A DNA stretch of 64,000 nt. It comes from Athalassotoga saccharophila. GTDB lineage: Bacteria; Thermotogota; Thermotogae; Mesoaciditogales; Mesoaciditogaceae. Positions 11,746-20,560 of this stretch are shown piece after piece. The translations under genes and the position numbers were made by a program. The stretch's first letter is position 1. Every line of letters begins with the position of its first letter. The notes under the pieces were generated by a model. The model made no database searches. It was not told the origin of the DNA and saw only the letters and a list, made by a program, of their open reading frames with translations. The DNA lies in contig NZ_AP019551.1 in assembly GCF_009936215.1 (NCBI RefSeq), forward strand, positions 1,202,708 to 1,266,707, written 5' to 3'.

Positions 11746-12852
11746 TTAAAATCTCTGCTCGTTTCCGTACAGAACTGTATCTGGAAAGCTTTCCGTATTA
11801 TGCTTCAAATAAAATTTGTAATCTTTATTGACAGACTTTATGTAATTCGGTATCGTGATAAGATCATCTCCTTTGTGATAAACACAAATCGCAAGTTTGG
11901 GTTTGAACTTTTTTATCGTCCTTTCTCCGCCCATTAGTGCACCAAGTTCGGCACCTTCTATATCCATTTTTATGAAATCAACGTGATCTAATTTTTGATC
12001 TTCTACAAATTTGTCTATCATCGTAACCTTAACTTTCTCACTCCCTTCAGAAGACAAGTTACTCTTTCCACCCCATCCAGATTCTATAGATAAAGTGGCC
12101 TCGTTATCACTTAGTGCCATCTTTAAAGGAAAAATATTTTGAACATTGTTTTGCTTTACATTCTCTTCGAGAATCTTAAAATTATTGCTTGAAGGCTCAA
12201 ACGCATAAACTTTTCCACTTTCTCCAACATATTTTCTAAACCAAAACGCTGTGTCTCCAATGTAAGCACCGACATCTAAAATAACGTCTCCTTTTGATGG
12301 CTCAACTAAATTTGGAAGTCTATATTGCTCGATAAGAAATGCAGCAGAAATAGGACCCGGGCTTTCAACTTTAATTTTAAATCCGTCTATTTCTGCGTAA
12401 AAGTCTTTGAATTTGATCGATTTTGACAATTTTTCAGATTGTTCTTTTGTGATGCGGGGAGTAAACAATTCGTAAGCAGCACCTTCTCCTAAAAACGCGT
12501 AAGCGACTCTATATTTTACAAACCAATCGTACTCTTTTCTTGAATTTTCGTCTTCGAGCATATCGTAGAATCGGTCAAAAGATTCAGGATCTCTAACGGC
12601 AAGATTGTAGAATTCTATACAACTTTTCTTATCAAAGTAGGAATAAACAAATTTTGAAGACTCTTTTTGAATTTTTCTCCATTGGTTTGTCTTTGTAACA
12701 TGCACACCAAATTTCTCGGTGAATTTGTTTATGTTGGTTCTGCGCACTTTCTTAAATGGTTCGTAGTCTGACATTTGTTTATCGTTTTCTTTTTCAAGAT
12801 GTTCATGAACCTTTTCCACTGCTTCATCGATTAAATCTTTTGTGTGAGACAC
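11746..12852 (-). CDS. FkbM-family SAM-dependent methyltransferase
   Basis: The start is set at GTG 12852 behind GGAGGATATTTC, giving 368 residues. The longer frame to 13002 has a composition unlike a protein and no ribosome site. The C-terminal Methyltransf_21 domain shows VILDVGAYIGDTAFWF (SAM-binding Asp-x-Gly-x-x-x-Gly), VYAFEPSSNNF with the ribose-binding Glu, and DFIKMDIEGAELGAL. The family O-methylates sugars or polyketides. Position at the head of a glycan operon suggests sugar methylation. The N-terminal 150 residues are helical and unassigned. Confidence 0.85.
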   Translation of the reverse strand: MSHTKDLIDEAVEKVHEHLEKENDKQMSDYEPFKKVRRTNINKFTEKFGVHVTKTNQWRKIQKESSKFVYSYFDKKSCIEFYNLAVRDPESFDRFYDMLEDENSRKEYDWFVKYRVAYAFLGEGAAYELFTPRITKEQSEKLSKSIKFKDFYAEIDGFKIKVESPGPISAAFLIEQYRLPNLVEPSKGDVILDVGAYIGDTAFWFRKYVGESGKVYAFEPSSNNFKILEENVKQNNVQNIFPLKMALSDNEATLSIESGWGGKSNLSSEGSEKVKVTMIDKFVEDQKLDHVDFIKMDIEGAELGALMGGERTIKKFKPKLAICVYHKGDDLITIPNYIKSVNKDYKFYLKHNTESFPDTVLYGNEQRF

Positions 12853-12890
12853 GAAATATCCTCCCAACGTTAGAATAGAAAATTGAAAAG

Positions 12891-12962
12891 TGTACAATGG
12901 ACAATACAAAAATGGAAAATTGTACAAATGAACAATGTAAAGACAATGTACAATGAGCAATG
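12891..12962. repeat. degenerate ACAATG short direct repeats
   Basis: The 230-base leader upstream of the methyltransferase holds at least six copies of ACAATG or ACAAATG (TGTACAATGGACAAT and so on) within 70 bases, facing the leftward operon. No gene fits here. It could be a repeated regulator site or simple slippage-prone sequence. Confidence 0.4.
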
Positions 12963-13082
12963 CGAAAAGACTGAGAAGCCGAAAATTTCGAATCGAACCC
13001 AAATTGCTTTTATTATACCAAAAGTTTTAAAAAGAGTAAAATTGAAAATGGGCAATCTATCCGCTATTTGCCGATTTATGAA

Positions 13083-13106
13083 AAAACCCCTCTTTTCGAG
13101 GAGTTC
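13083..13106 (-). terminator. intrinsic terminator behind tRNA-Glu
   Basis: On the minus strand CTCCTC, loop GAAAA, GAGGGG is followed by TTTTTT, directly after the encoded CCA of the tRNA. This is a standard Rho-independent terminator for a single-tRNA transcript. Confidence 0.75.
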
Positions 13107-13181
13107 TGGCAGCCCTACGGGGAATCGAACCCCGGTCTTCTGGCTGAGAACCAGACGGACTAGCCACTATCCGATAGGGCC
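13107..13181 (-). tRNA. tRNA-Glu (anticodon CTC)
   Basis: A cloverleaf folds on the minus strand. The acceptor is GGCCCTA with TAGGGCT, the anticodon arm TCTGG-TTCTCAG-CCAGA gives CTC, and the T arm is CGGGG-TTCGAAT-CCCCG. CCA is encoded, with an intrinsic terminator immediately after. Confidence 0.93.
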
Positions 13182-13257
13182 AAAAATATGATATCATAGT
13201 TATGTGTTTCTTTCAAAATAAAAGCATGTTAAAATTCGTTTGAGGAGGGGAGCGTGT

Positions 13258-14217
13258 ATGAAGAGAGCCTTGCTTTTTACACTCGCGATGATGTCCGTGC
13301 TTGTCGTCTCGCTATACGCCGACGCAAGCGTGCAGGATATAATCATAACCCCGACCCAGCCTTCTTCTCTGACTATAAGTGTATGGACAGATAGGCCCGC
13401 GGGGGCCACCTATTATCCGGGAGATAACATCCATATATATTTTAAAACTTCCCAGAATGCCTACGTTACGATATATGACTACACAACAGATGGAAATGTA
13501 AGGGTTATCTTTCCCAACTTCTTTCAGCGAGACAATTTTGTAAGAGGCGGAATGGTCTACGTCATACCCAATCCAAATTACGATTACAATCTCACGGTCT
13601 CGGGTCCAAATGGGCGCGAGATAATAGAGGCTATAGCCTCGACAACGCCAGTTATTCAGCCTCCTGTCCCTTCGAATAAGGCTTTCGGAGAGATCCCAGA
13701 TGGTCCAAATTATTTGCAAAAGTTAAAACTCGATATAACCGGAAAGACTGTGGCCGTGGGCGTAACGTATTTTTACGTGGGTTTTGTTCCTTCCACCGGG
13801 ATCGTTCATTTTGAATCCCAGCCTGCGGGTGCAACGCTTTACGTCGACGGTATTTATGAAGGAATAACGCCTCTCGACTTGCAACTTGCCGAGGGAGACC
13901 ATCTTGCCGTTTTCTGGTACAACAATACAAACATTTCAAAGACCTTTCATGTCAACCCAAACACTTACAACACTGTCCGAGTCTCGTTCTATCCCCAACA
14001 AAGTGCTAATTTCAGTGTGAATTTCAACACATCACCGTCGGGGGCGATGATCTTCGTAAATGGCAGGATGCTTGGCATCTCTCCGTGTGTTGTGAATTTG
14101 GCGGCAGGAAGTTATCAGATAACGATAGTAAAGCCCGATTATTCGACGATAGTTACACAGATTTCCGTCAATCAAAATCAGAATTTCAATTTCAATTTAT
14201 ACAGATTGAGTTTTTAG
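13258..14217 (+). CDS. secreted DUF4384 and double PEGA-domain protein
   Basis: The start is ATG 13258 after GAGGAGGGG, giving 319 residues. Residues 1-24 form a signal peptide (KRALLFTLAMMSVLVVSLYA). Residues 45-160 fit DUF4384, with YYPGDNIHIYFKTSQNAYVT and GNVRVIFPN. Two PEGA repeats follow, SQPAGATLYVDGIYEGITP (about 185) and TSPSGAMIFVNGRMLGISP (about 262). PEGA and DUF4384 domains are found in surface proteins of thermophiles, so it probably sits outside the inner membrane, perhaps in the toga or periplasm. It is 28 bases upstream of kamA and may be co-transcribed. Confidence 0.8.
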   Translation: MKRALLFTLAMMSVLVVSLYADASVQDIIITPTQPSSLTISVWTDRPAGATYYPGDNIHIYFKTSQNAYVTIYDYTTDGNVRVIFPNFFQRDNFVRGGMVYVIPNPNYDYNLTVSGPNGREIIEAIASTTPVIQPPVPSNKAFGEIPDGPNYLQKLKLDITGKTVAVGVTYFYVGFVPSTGIVHFESQPAGATLYVDGIYEGITPLDLQLAEGDHLAVFWYNNTNISKTFHVNPNTYNTVRVSFYPQQSANFSVNFNTSPSGAMIFVNGRMLGISPCVVNLAAGSYQITIVKPDYSTIVTQISVNQNQNFNFNLYRLSF

Positions 14218-14245
14218 ATTGTATAGATTATAGAGGAGGAAGCGT

Positions 14246-15523
14246 ATGAGAAATTACAAGGAAATACCTATATGGAAGGATGTAAGCGAAGAACAGTGGA
14301 ATGACTGGCATTGGCAGATCGCAAACAGGATAATGGACGCAGAAAAACTTTCTCAGGTAATTCCTTTGGACGATGACGAAAAGAGGGCAATAACTACAAG
14401 CCTCAAACATTTAAGAATGGCCATAACGCCTTACTATGCGACGCTTATAAACATCGACGATCCAAAGGATCCGATAAGAAAGCAAGCCGTTCCGACCATG
14501 AATGAACTTTACAAGGCCCCGAATGAGAGTAGAGATCCATTGTTTGAGGATGTCGACTCTCCCGTCTACGGTCTTACTCACAGATACCCGGATCGCGTGC
14601 TCGCACTTGTTACAGACCAGTGCTCGATGTACTGCAGGCATTGCACGAGAAGAAGGAAGGCCGGAGAGACGGATATGCCGATGCCTCTCGACAAGATAGA
14701 CGCGATGGCCGAATATGTCTCTGTCCATCCAGAGATAAGAGATGTGCTTTTGTCCGGAGGAGATCCATTTACCCTTTCAACCGAAAGGCTTGAGTTGATA
14801 ATAAAGAAGTTCAGATCGATCAAACATGTCGAAATAGTAAGGATAGGAACGAGAACGCCAGTCGTCATGCCTCAAAGGATTACCGACGAACTTGTGAATA
14901 TGCTCAAGAAATACCACCCCATCTGGGTGAATGTGCATTTCAACCATCCAAATGAATTTACACCCGACTCAGAGAGGGCCCTTGCCAAACTTGCAGACGC
15001 TGGAATTCCTCTCGGAAATCAGTCGGTGCTTTTGAGAGGTGTCAATGACTGCCCTCAGGTTATGAAAAAACTCGTCCATCTTCTCGTCAAAAATCGTGTA
15101 AGGCCGTATTACATTTACCAGTGCGATCTCTCAGAAGGTCTTTCTCATTTCCGCACCTCGGTGGCGCGTGGAATAGAGATAATAGAGTATTTAAGAGGTC
15201 ACACGTCGGGCTTCGCTGTTCCGACATACGTTATAGATGCGCCCGGCGGGGGTGGAAAGATACCGATTGAGCCACAGTATCTTATCTCAATGGGCGCGGG
15301 AAAGGTCGTGTTGAGAAATTACGAAGGCGGGATCTTTACCTATGAAGAGCCAGACGATTACAAGCCTTCGTGCGATCAAAATTACATAGACAAATCCGAG
15401 CAAAGCATGGTCGGGATTTCGGGCCTTCTTGAAGGAACGCACAAATTTTTGATCCCATACGGCAATGAAAGGAGAAAACGCATAAACCTTTGGAAGCAAT
15501 CAAAGACAAAGAAAGGGTCTTAA
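14246..15523 (+). CDS. kamA: L-lysine 2,3-aminomutase
   Basis: 425 residues. A radical SAM, PLP-dependent enzyme that interconverts L-alpha-lysine and L-beta-lysine. The [4Fe-4S] motif is C126, C130, C133 in CSMYCRHC. The PLP lysine is K338 in DAPGGGGK. D294 (QCDLSEG) and D331 (VIDAPGG) match the two aspartates that bind the lysine side-chain amine in the clostridial enzyme. Glutamate 2,3-aminomutases carry other residues there, so lysine is favoured. The product may enter lysine fermentation or serve as an osmolyte; no acetyltransferase (ablB) or other fermentation gene lies beside it. The ribosome site is GAGGAGGAAGCGT. Confidence 0.93.
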   Translation: MRNYKEIPIWKDVSEEQWNDWHWQIANRIMDAEKLSQVIPLDDDEKRAITTSLKHLRMAITPYYATLINIDDPKDPIRKQAVPTMNELYKAPNESRDPLFEDVDSPVYGLTHRYPDRVLALVTDQCSMYCRHCTRRRKAGETDMPMPLDKIDAMAEYVSVHPEIRDVLLSGGDPFTLSTERLELIIKKFRSIKHVEIVRIGTRTPVVMPQRITDELVNMLKKYHPIWVNVHFNHPNEFTPDSERALAKLADAGIPLGNQSVLLRGVNDCPQVMKKLVHLLVKNRVRPYYIYQCDLSEGLSHFRTSVARGIEIIEYLRGHTSGFAVPTYVIDAPGGGGKIPIEPQYLISMGAGKVVLRNYEGGIFTYEEPDDYKPSCDQNYIDKSEQSMVGISGLLEGTHKFLIPYGNERRKRINLWKQSKTKKGS

Positions 15524-16395
15524 AAGAGATTGAGAAATACAAAAAGATAGCGGTCATAGGCCTTGCCAAAAATGTCGGCAAGACGACGGTTGTCAATTAT
15601 CTTGCCGGCAATCTTTCTAACGTGTGCATTTTGACTATAGGTAGGGATGGTGAAGAAAGAGACGTCCTCTACGGGACGAAGAAGCCTCCGATAAATTTGA
15701 AAAGGGGAAATTTTGCCGTGATCCCTTACGAATTTGTCGGAGGAAATCTCGAGATAATCGACACATTCGATCTTGTCGCGGGAAGATTTGCTCTTGTGAT
15801 GGCGAGAATAGACACTCAAATTCAGGTCGCGCGAGTTGGAGGATTTGATTTTACGAATGATATGGCCGATTACCTTCTTGAATTCTGCGATAAGGTTATA
15901 ATCGATGGCGCCTTTGGCCGGGTGGGGATCGCGCCTTACATGGACGCGAATATAATCGTTTGCGGGACGGCCTCGGGAGATATCAAATCAAACGCGAGAA
16001 AGATAAAGAGATTGATGGCAAAGAAGGTCGATCCCGAGATCGAGGAGAAAATTCTACCTCACAAAGATTCCATCGTCTTGATGGGAAGGGATGAAAAGAT
16101 CTTCGATCCTGACCGGATAGAAGAGGCGATAAAGATCTCAAATGATGCCGATTTTGTATATATTCCGCGCGTGATCGATCAATTCACATTTTCCCGAATA
16201 AAATCCTCCGTCGTTGTTCCTTCGGCCGATTTTGTCTTGGGAGAGGGAGATTTTTTTGTGATCAACGAGATAAAGATCTTGGCAATAGCGGTCAATTCGG
16301 TATCTTCAAAAGAGGAAGCGCCTTCAACTTTGATAGATGGACTAAAAAGTATTTTCAATGATATAATTGTTTTTGATGTGCTTTACGATCCTTAA
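15490..16395 (+). CDS. P-loop NTPase-like protein of unknown role, downstream of kamA
   Basis: 301 residues. The start is TTG 15490, inside the last 34 bases of kamA. A Walker A motif GLAKNVGKTT (24-33) follows the first strand, and later hydrophobic strands end in DKVIIDGAFGR and ANIIVCGTASG, which resemble Walker B and switch strands of SIMIBI-class GTPases. The long overlap points to coupled expression with kamA. Aminomutases often have chaperone or reactivase NTPases, so a maturation or repair role is possible, but this is inference and I do not recognise the family. Confidence 0.7.
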   Translation: MEAIKDKERVLKEIEKYKKIAVIGLAKNVGKTTVVNYLAGNLSNVCILTIGRDGEERDVLYGTKKPPINLKRGNFAVIPYEFVGGNLEIIDTFDLVAGRFALVMARIDTQIQVARVGGFDFTNDMADYLLEFCDKVIIDGAFGRVGIAPYMDANIIVCGTASGDIKSNARKIKRLMAKKVDPEIEEKILPHKDSIVLMGRDEKIFDPDRIEEAIKISNDADFVYIPRVIDQFTFSRIKSSVVVPSADFVLGEGDFFVINEIKILAIAVNSVSSKEEAPSTLIDGLKSIFNDIIVFDVLYDP

Positions 16396-16407
16396 GGAGG
16401 TCTCAAA

Positions 16408-17496
16408 ATGGAATTCATTCTCAACAGGGAAATACTCTCTTCGTATTTGGATTCTTTATCGAGAGCAGTTGCTTCAAGACCTATAAGACCTATCCTCAAT
16501 GGCGTTCATTTCGATCTAAAGGATGGATTGACCCTTACAGCCACCGACATGGAGTTCACGGTAAGATCGAAGATTCCAGATGTTAAGGGAGACAAATCCT
16601 TTGTTGTGGACGCAAAGACTATAAACGAGATAGTAAAGAGTCTTCCCGACAAAGAGGTGAAATTTTCGATAGACGGGCAGAAACTTGAGATCCTTTCGGG
16701 AAAGAGCAAGTTCCAAATTTTCATTCAGGATGGCGCCGAGTTTCCGGATGTTAAGGTTCCGTCAGATGGCATTGAATTTTCGATGAAAAGAACACAACTT
16801 TATTCGATGCTTGAAAGGGTTGCGTTCAGCGCGGCAACAGATGAGAACATGAAAAACCTTAACGGTGTTTACATAGAGATCGAGAATGGAATTTCGAGGG
16901 CCGTTGCCGTTGATGGATTTAGAATGGCTTTGGTCGAGGGGAAGATAGACGAGAAGATAGAGATAAACTTCTTGCTTTCTTTGAGAGCCGTAAAGGAACT
17001 TTTGAGGGTTTTGTCTTTGACGAATGTGGAAGATGTGAATTTGAAATTCGAGAACAGGCAGATCTCATTCGAGTTTGATAACATGATCTTCATATGCAAG
17101 ATAGTCGATGCAGAATTTCCAAATTACAAAAGGGTCATTCCGGACGAGTTCAAAACGAAGATCATCGTTGATAGAAATGAACTTAGATCGGCCGTCAGGC
17201 GCGTGAGTATAATAACGAGAAGTGGCTCTGAGACTGTGAAGTTCAACATAGAAAAGGATAGAATGAAGATCTCCTCGAAGAGTGCAGATTTGGGAGAGGC
17301 TGAGGAGGTTGTCGATATTCAGATGGAGGGAGAGCCTATAATGATAGCCTTTAATCCGAATTTCATTCTCGATGCTTTGAATCACACAGACGAGGACAAA
17401 ATACAACTTAGTTTTGTCGATTCAAATAAACCCCTTATGATCGATACGGTAGATCTTAAGGGTTATTTCTTTATAATCATGCCGGTGAGATTGTAA
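16408..17496 (+). CDS. dnaN: DNA polymerase III beta subunit (sliding clamp)
   Basis: 362 residues. It forms a ring dimer that tethers the replicative polymerase to DNA. The three-domain layout is visible, with the N-terminus MEFILNREILSSYLDSLSRA, ILNGVHFDLKDGLTLTATD (about 29-47), a middle domain starting near 123 and the C-terminal FNPNFILDALNH and FFIIMPVRL, the last being the canonical M-P-M/V-R-L tail. The ribosome site is AAGGAGG. It is not next to dnaA or recF here but in a metabolic operon, as in several Thermotogota. Confidence 0.95.
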   Translation: MEFILNREILSSYLDSLSRAVASRPIRPILNGVHFDLKDGLTLTATDMEFTVRSKIPDVKGDKSFVVDAKTINEIVKSLPDKEVKFSIDGQKLEILSGKSKFQIFIQDGAEFPDVKVPSDGIEFSMKRTQLYSMLERVAFSAATDENMKNLNGVYIEIENGISRAVAVDGFRMALVEGKIDEKIEINFLLSLRAVKELLRVLSLTNVEDVNLKFENRQISFEFDNMIFICKIVDAEFPNYKRVIPDEFKTKIIVDRNELRSAVRRVSIITRSGSETVKFNIEKDRMKISSKSADLGEAEEVVDIQMEGEPIMIAFNPNFILDALNHTDEDKIQLSFVDSNKPLMIDTVDLKGYFFIIMPVRL

Positions 17497-17972
17497 TGAG
17501 GGCCGGTATAGGGTACGACACTCACAGATTCGTAGACGGAAACAAAGTTATCCTCGGAGGAGTTGAGATTCCTTACGTCAAAAAACTTGAAGGTCATAGC
17601 GATGCGGACGTTGTAATTCACGCTATAGCAGACGCGATTCTCGGCGCGAGCGGGCTCGGAGACATAGGGATCCACTTTCCTCCTTCAGATCCAAGGTACA
17701 AGGGAATCTCTTCTTTGGTGATACTCGAGAAGGTCAAGAACATGATACTCAAAGAGAATCTCTCGATAGAATATATAGATGTTATGGTCATGTTGGAAGA
17801 GCCCAAGATCTCTCCATACATAGAAGAGATGAAAAAGAAGATATCCGAAACTTTAAACGTTAATTTCTCGAGGATAAGCATAAAGGCGACGACAAATGAG
17901 GGAATGGGCTTTATAGGAAGAAAAGAGGGCGCATCTGCGATGGCCATCTGCCTTTTGAAAGAACCGACATGA
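17496..17972 (+). CDS. ispF: 2-C-methyl-D-erythritol 2,4-cyclodiphosphate synthase
   Basis: 158 residues, a trimeric enzyme of the MEP isoprenoid pathway that releases CMP from CDP-ME-2-phosphate. The zinc ligands D8, H10 (GYDTHRF) and H42 (VIHAIADA) are present. LEGHSDADV, GDIGIHFPPSDP and the C-terminal ATTNEGMGFIGR complete the family pattern. The start overlaps the dnaN stop by one base (TAATG). Confidence 0.96.
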   Translation: MRAGIGYDTHRFVDGNKVILGGVEIPYVKKLEGHSDADVVIHAIADAILGASGLGDIGIHFPPSDPRYKGISSLVILEKVKNMILKENLSIEYIDVMVMLEEPKISPYIEEMKKKISETLNVNFSRISIKATTNEGMGFIGRKEGASAMAICLLKEPT

Positions 17973-18769
17973 ATTTTATAGGAAATATAACGATAGGTCA
18001 GTTTATACCGAAAAATTCCATCCTTCATTCGGCCGACTCCCGAAGCAAGTTGATCTTCATGATCATCTTCATAGTGGCCATTTTTTTGTCCACGAATTTT
18101 TACCAATACGCGATTTTGTCTCTCGTTGTGATTTTTTTGATGCTTTTAAGCAAGATATCCCCATTTTATTATCTAAAAGGCGTTAAATCTTTGTGGATTT
18201 TGATAGTCCTGACGGCAGTCTTTCAGATATTCTCTGGAGGAGGCAATGTCATTTTTGACCTTGGCCCTCTGAGAATAACAGATATGGCAATCTACAATAC
18301 GGTCTTCATAGTCTTAAGACTTGTTCTCGTAATAGTCGCCGCCTCCTTGCTGACCTTTACAACCTCTCCGATTCAGATCGCCGATGGAATAGAGGGGCTT
18401 ATGAGGATTTTAAGATTCCCGCGCGAATGGTCCCACGATTTTTCGATGATGATGAGCATAGCCTTTAGATTCATTCCCGTCCTTTCGATGGAGGCAGATC
18501 ACATAATAAGGGCCCAACTTTCGAGAGGAGCAACCTTTGACAGGGGCGGCCTTATTCAAAGGGCGAAAGGGATGATACCCTTGATAGTCCCGCTCTTTGT
18601 TGGATCTATGAAGATGGCGGACGATCTGGCCATAGCGATGGAAGCGAGATGCTACAGAGGGTACGAGGGAAGAACAAAGTTCAGAGAGATGCACTTTAGA
18701 AAAAGGGATTATTTTATAATAGGATTTGGCTTGTTCATCGTTGTATTCATTTTAGTCGTTAGGATGTGA
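17969..18769 (+). CDS. ecfT: ECF transporter transmembrane subunit EcfT
   Basis: 266 residues with about six membrane helices. The two short Ala-Arg-Gly-type coupling motifs that dock the ATPases are visible as AQLSRGATF (about 172) and AMEARCYRG (about 219). It is the shared T subunit of energy-coupling-factor vitamin or metal importers. No EcfA ATPase and no S subunit is in the window, so they are encoded elsewhere. It overlaps ispF by ATGA. Confidence 0.9.
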   Translation: MNFIGNITIGQFIPKNSILHSADSRSKLIFMIIFIVAIFLSTNFYQYAILSLVVIFLMLLSKISPFYYLKGVKSLWILIVLTAVFQIFSGGGNVIFDLGPLRITDMAIYNTVFIVLRLVLVIVAASLLTFTTSPIQIADGIEGLMRILRFPREWSHDFSMMMSIAFRFIPVLSMEADHIIRAQLSRGATFDRGGLIQRAKGMIPLIVPLFVGSMKMADDLAIAMEARCYRGYEGRTKFREMHFRKRDYFIIGFGLFIVVFILVVRM

Positions 18770-18773
18770 AAGG

Positions 18774-19469
18774 ATGAGATCAGAGGTTTTACTTTTGCCG
18801 TCTAAACCCCGTCTTGATTCTTACGATCTTGTCATAATAATAGACACTCTAAGGGCTACGACGGTCATCTCGAGGGCGATTCACGAAGGGGCAATGGCGG
18901 TCTATCCGGCCATCTCGATTCCGAGAGCGAGAATTTTGAAAAAGATCGTTCCGAACGCAATCCTTGCCGGCGAGAGAAAGGCTTTCAAAATAAAGGGCTT
19001 CGATCTTGGAAATTCTCCATCTGAATTCACGAAAGAAAGCGTTGGAGGGAAAAATGTTATAATCACCACAACGAATGGAACGAAAGCCGTGGAAAGGTAC
19101 AAAGGTTATGGTCCGGTCGTTGCGATGGCACTTTCAAATCTCAGGGCGATATACGATTACTCTAAAAATTTAAACAATTTGCTGATCGTATGTGCCGGAA
19201 GCCATGGAGAGGTCTCTCTTGAGGACACATACACGGCAGGAAGATTTTTGAACCTTTTCGATATGGTGGGACTCAACGATGGCGGGATTCTTGCCCGCGA
19301 GATCGCGATGGGGGATTCCATTAAAGTTTTGAAGACTTCCCGCCATGGAAGGTACCTTTCAGAGATAGGAATGTATTTGGATATAGAAGAATCTTTAGTT
19401 GAGAATGATGCTGTTCCGATTTTAAAAACAGACGTTAATAACATAAACTTTTTTGGAGGTGCAAGGTGA
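18774..19469 (+). CDS. comB: probable 2-phosphosulfolactate phosphatase (ComB family)
   Basis: 231 residues. ComB hydrolyses 2-phosphosulfolactate to sulfolactate in archaeal coenzyme M synthesis; bacterial homologues are common and their role is less clear. Family landmarks are IIDTLRATTVISRAIHEGA (22-40), LAGERKAFKIKGFDLGNSP (61-79), ITTTNGTKAV (about 97) and CAGSHGEVSLEDTYTAG (about 142). A coenzyme M pathway is not otherwise visible here. Confidence 0.85.
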   Translation: MRSEVLLLPSKPRLDSYDLVIIIDTLRATTVISRAIHEGAMAVYPAISIPRARILKKIVPNAILAGERKAFKIKGFDLGNSPSEFTKESVGGKNVIITTTNGTKAVERYKGYGPVVAMALSNLRAIYDYSKNLNNLLIVCAGSHGEVSLEDTYTAGRFLNLFDMVGLNDGGILAREIAMGDSIKVLKTSRHGRYLSEIGMYLDIEESLVENDAVPILKTDVNNINFFGGAR

Positions 19470-20557
19470 AGCGTACTATTGCTTTGACTGTTTTGTTCAT
19501 TTGTACCGCTTTTTTTGTTTTCGGATCTCCCATAATAGGTGGATTTTCAGTTGATACGCCATTTTTGCCCCTTTCGGTTCAGCCTTATTCTTTGTATTAT
19601 TATCCCGGCATAAGGTATGAAGGTGGATATGGAACTGAAAATGGGGTTGAGGGAGGATTTGGATTTACGATACCTATTCCGTGGATGAATTTCTCCCAGT
19701 TGCCTATATCCAAAAGTGATCTTCCAATTGCGATCTCAATTGCAAAGGCAGAAAGTGCATTTCAAAATTATTCTCTCTCCTCTTCGGGAGCGCAGGGATT
19801 GATGCAATTTATGCCATCGACCGCGCCGGCCTTTGGCGTTCAGAATCCTTACGATCCATTTCAAAGCGTTACAGGAGCGCTTAACTACATAAAATTGTAC
19901 CAAAAGCAGTTTAACTCCCTTCAACTTGCCATAGCCGCTTACAACGCCGGGCCCGGGGCCGTCTCCTACTACGGAGGCATACCTCCTTATCCCGAAACGC
20001 AGGCCTACGTCTCGGAGGTAATGCAATACCTTACCAATTACACCTCCACACCGTCTTATCCGGACATTTACGCGAGGCTTGGCGCTTTTGTGGAGTACAA
20101 AAATCCTCTTTCCGGAAATCTTGGCAATTTAACTATGGGTCTTTCTTATCCACTTCCTCCCGGCCAGATCGATATCTGTCCCGAGGTAAGCCTTAATTCA
20201 ACATCTGTCAATCTTTCGTGGATATGGAGAATAACGCTTGGAAATAACATTTACCTTGCCTTTAACCATTCGAATACGATCTTTTCTTTCTCCACCACAT
20301 CTTCCTCCCCCATTGATGAGGTCGAAATTTCGGGCACATTCGGGCCTGCAACTGTAATAGTCGGGGATTACAAAGATGGCTTTGCCGGATCTCTTATTTT
20401 AAATCTTTGGGATCAAAGAATCTTTGGATCGATTTCTCAATCAAGCCAGATAAATTACGGTGTTTCTTTCCACCTTTTCAAAATTTATCTTAATTTGTGG
20501 GCGCAAAACCTTTCCGCATCGACCTCTTACAATTTATCTTTGACTGGAAGATGGTAG
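19466..20557 (+). CDS. secreted lytic transglycosylase with beta-rich C-terminal domain
   Basis: 363 residues from GTG 19466 (GGAGGTGCAAG upstream), overlapping the comB stop. Residues 1-20 are a signal peptide. Residues 85-200 are an SLT/goose-lysozyme domain, with catalytic Glu96 in AKAESAFQ, then SSGAQGLMQFMPST and LAIAAYNAGPGAV. It cleaves peptidoglycan glycan strands. About 160 residues follow with alternating polar/apolar strands (NIYLAFNHSNTIFSF, GVSFHLFKIYLNLWAQNL) and a terminal aromatic residue in SLTGRW, which resembles an outer-membrane beta-barrel more than a cell-wall binding module. Confidence 0.88.
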   Translation: MKRTIALTVLFICTAFFVFGSPIIGGFSVDTPFLPLSVQPYSLYYYPGIRYEGGYGTENGVEGGFGFTIPIPWMNFSQLPISKSDLPIAISIAKAESAFQNYSLSSSGAQGLMQFMPSTAPAFGVQNPYDPFQSVTGALNYIKLYQKQFNSLQLAIAAYNAGPGAVSYYGGIPPYPETQAYVSEVMQYLTNYTSTPSYPDIYARLGAFVEYKNPLSGNLGNLTMGLSYPLPPGQIDICPEVSLNSTSVNLSWIWRITLGNNIYLAFNHSNTIFSFSTTSSSPIDEVEISGTFGPATVIVGDYKDGFAGSLILNLWDQRIFGSISQSSQINYGVSFHLFKIYLNLWAQNLSASTSYNLSLTGRW

Positions 20558-20560
20558 AGA

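Noticed and set aside
12853-13055. Open frames extending the FkbM gene upstream and a hydrophobic frame on the minus strand
   Set aside because: They arise from the ACAATG repeat leader; composition is repetitive and the GTG at 12852 has a proper ribosome site.
13312-13939. Minus-strand frames of 95-135 codons inside the PEGA-domain gene
   Set aside because: They are antisense shadows of a well-supported secreted protein and show no motif.
14246-15523. Glutamate 2,3-aminomutase
   Set aside because: D294 and D331 correspond to the lysine-binding aspartates; glutamate enzymes differ at these positions.
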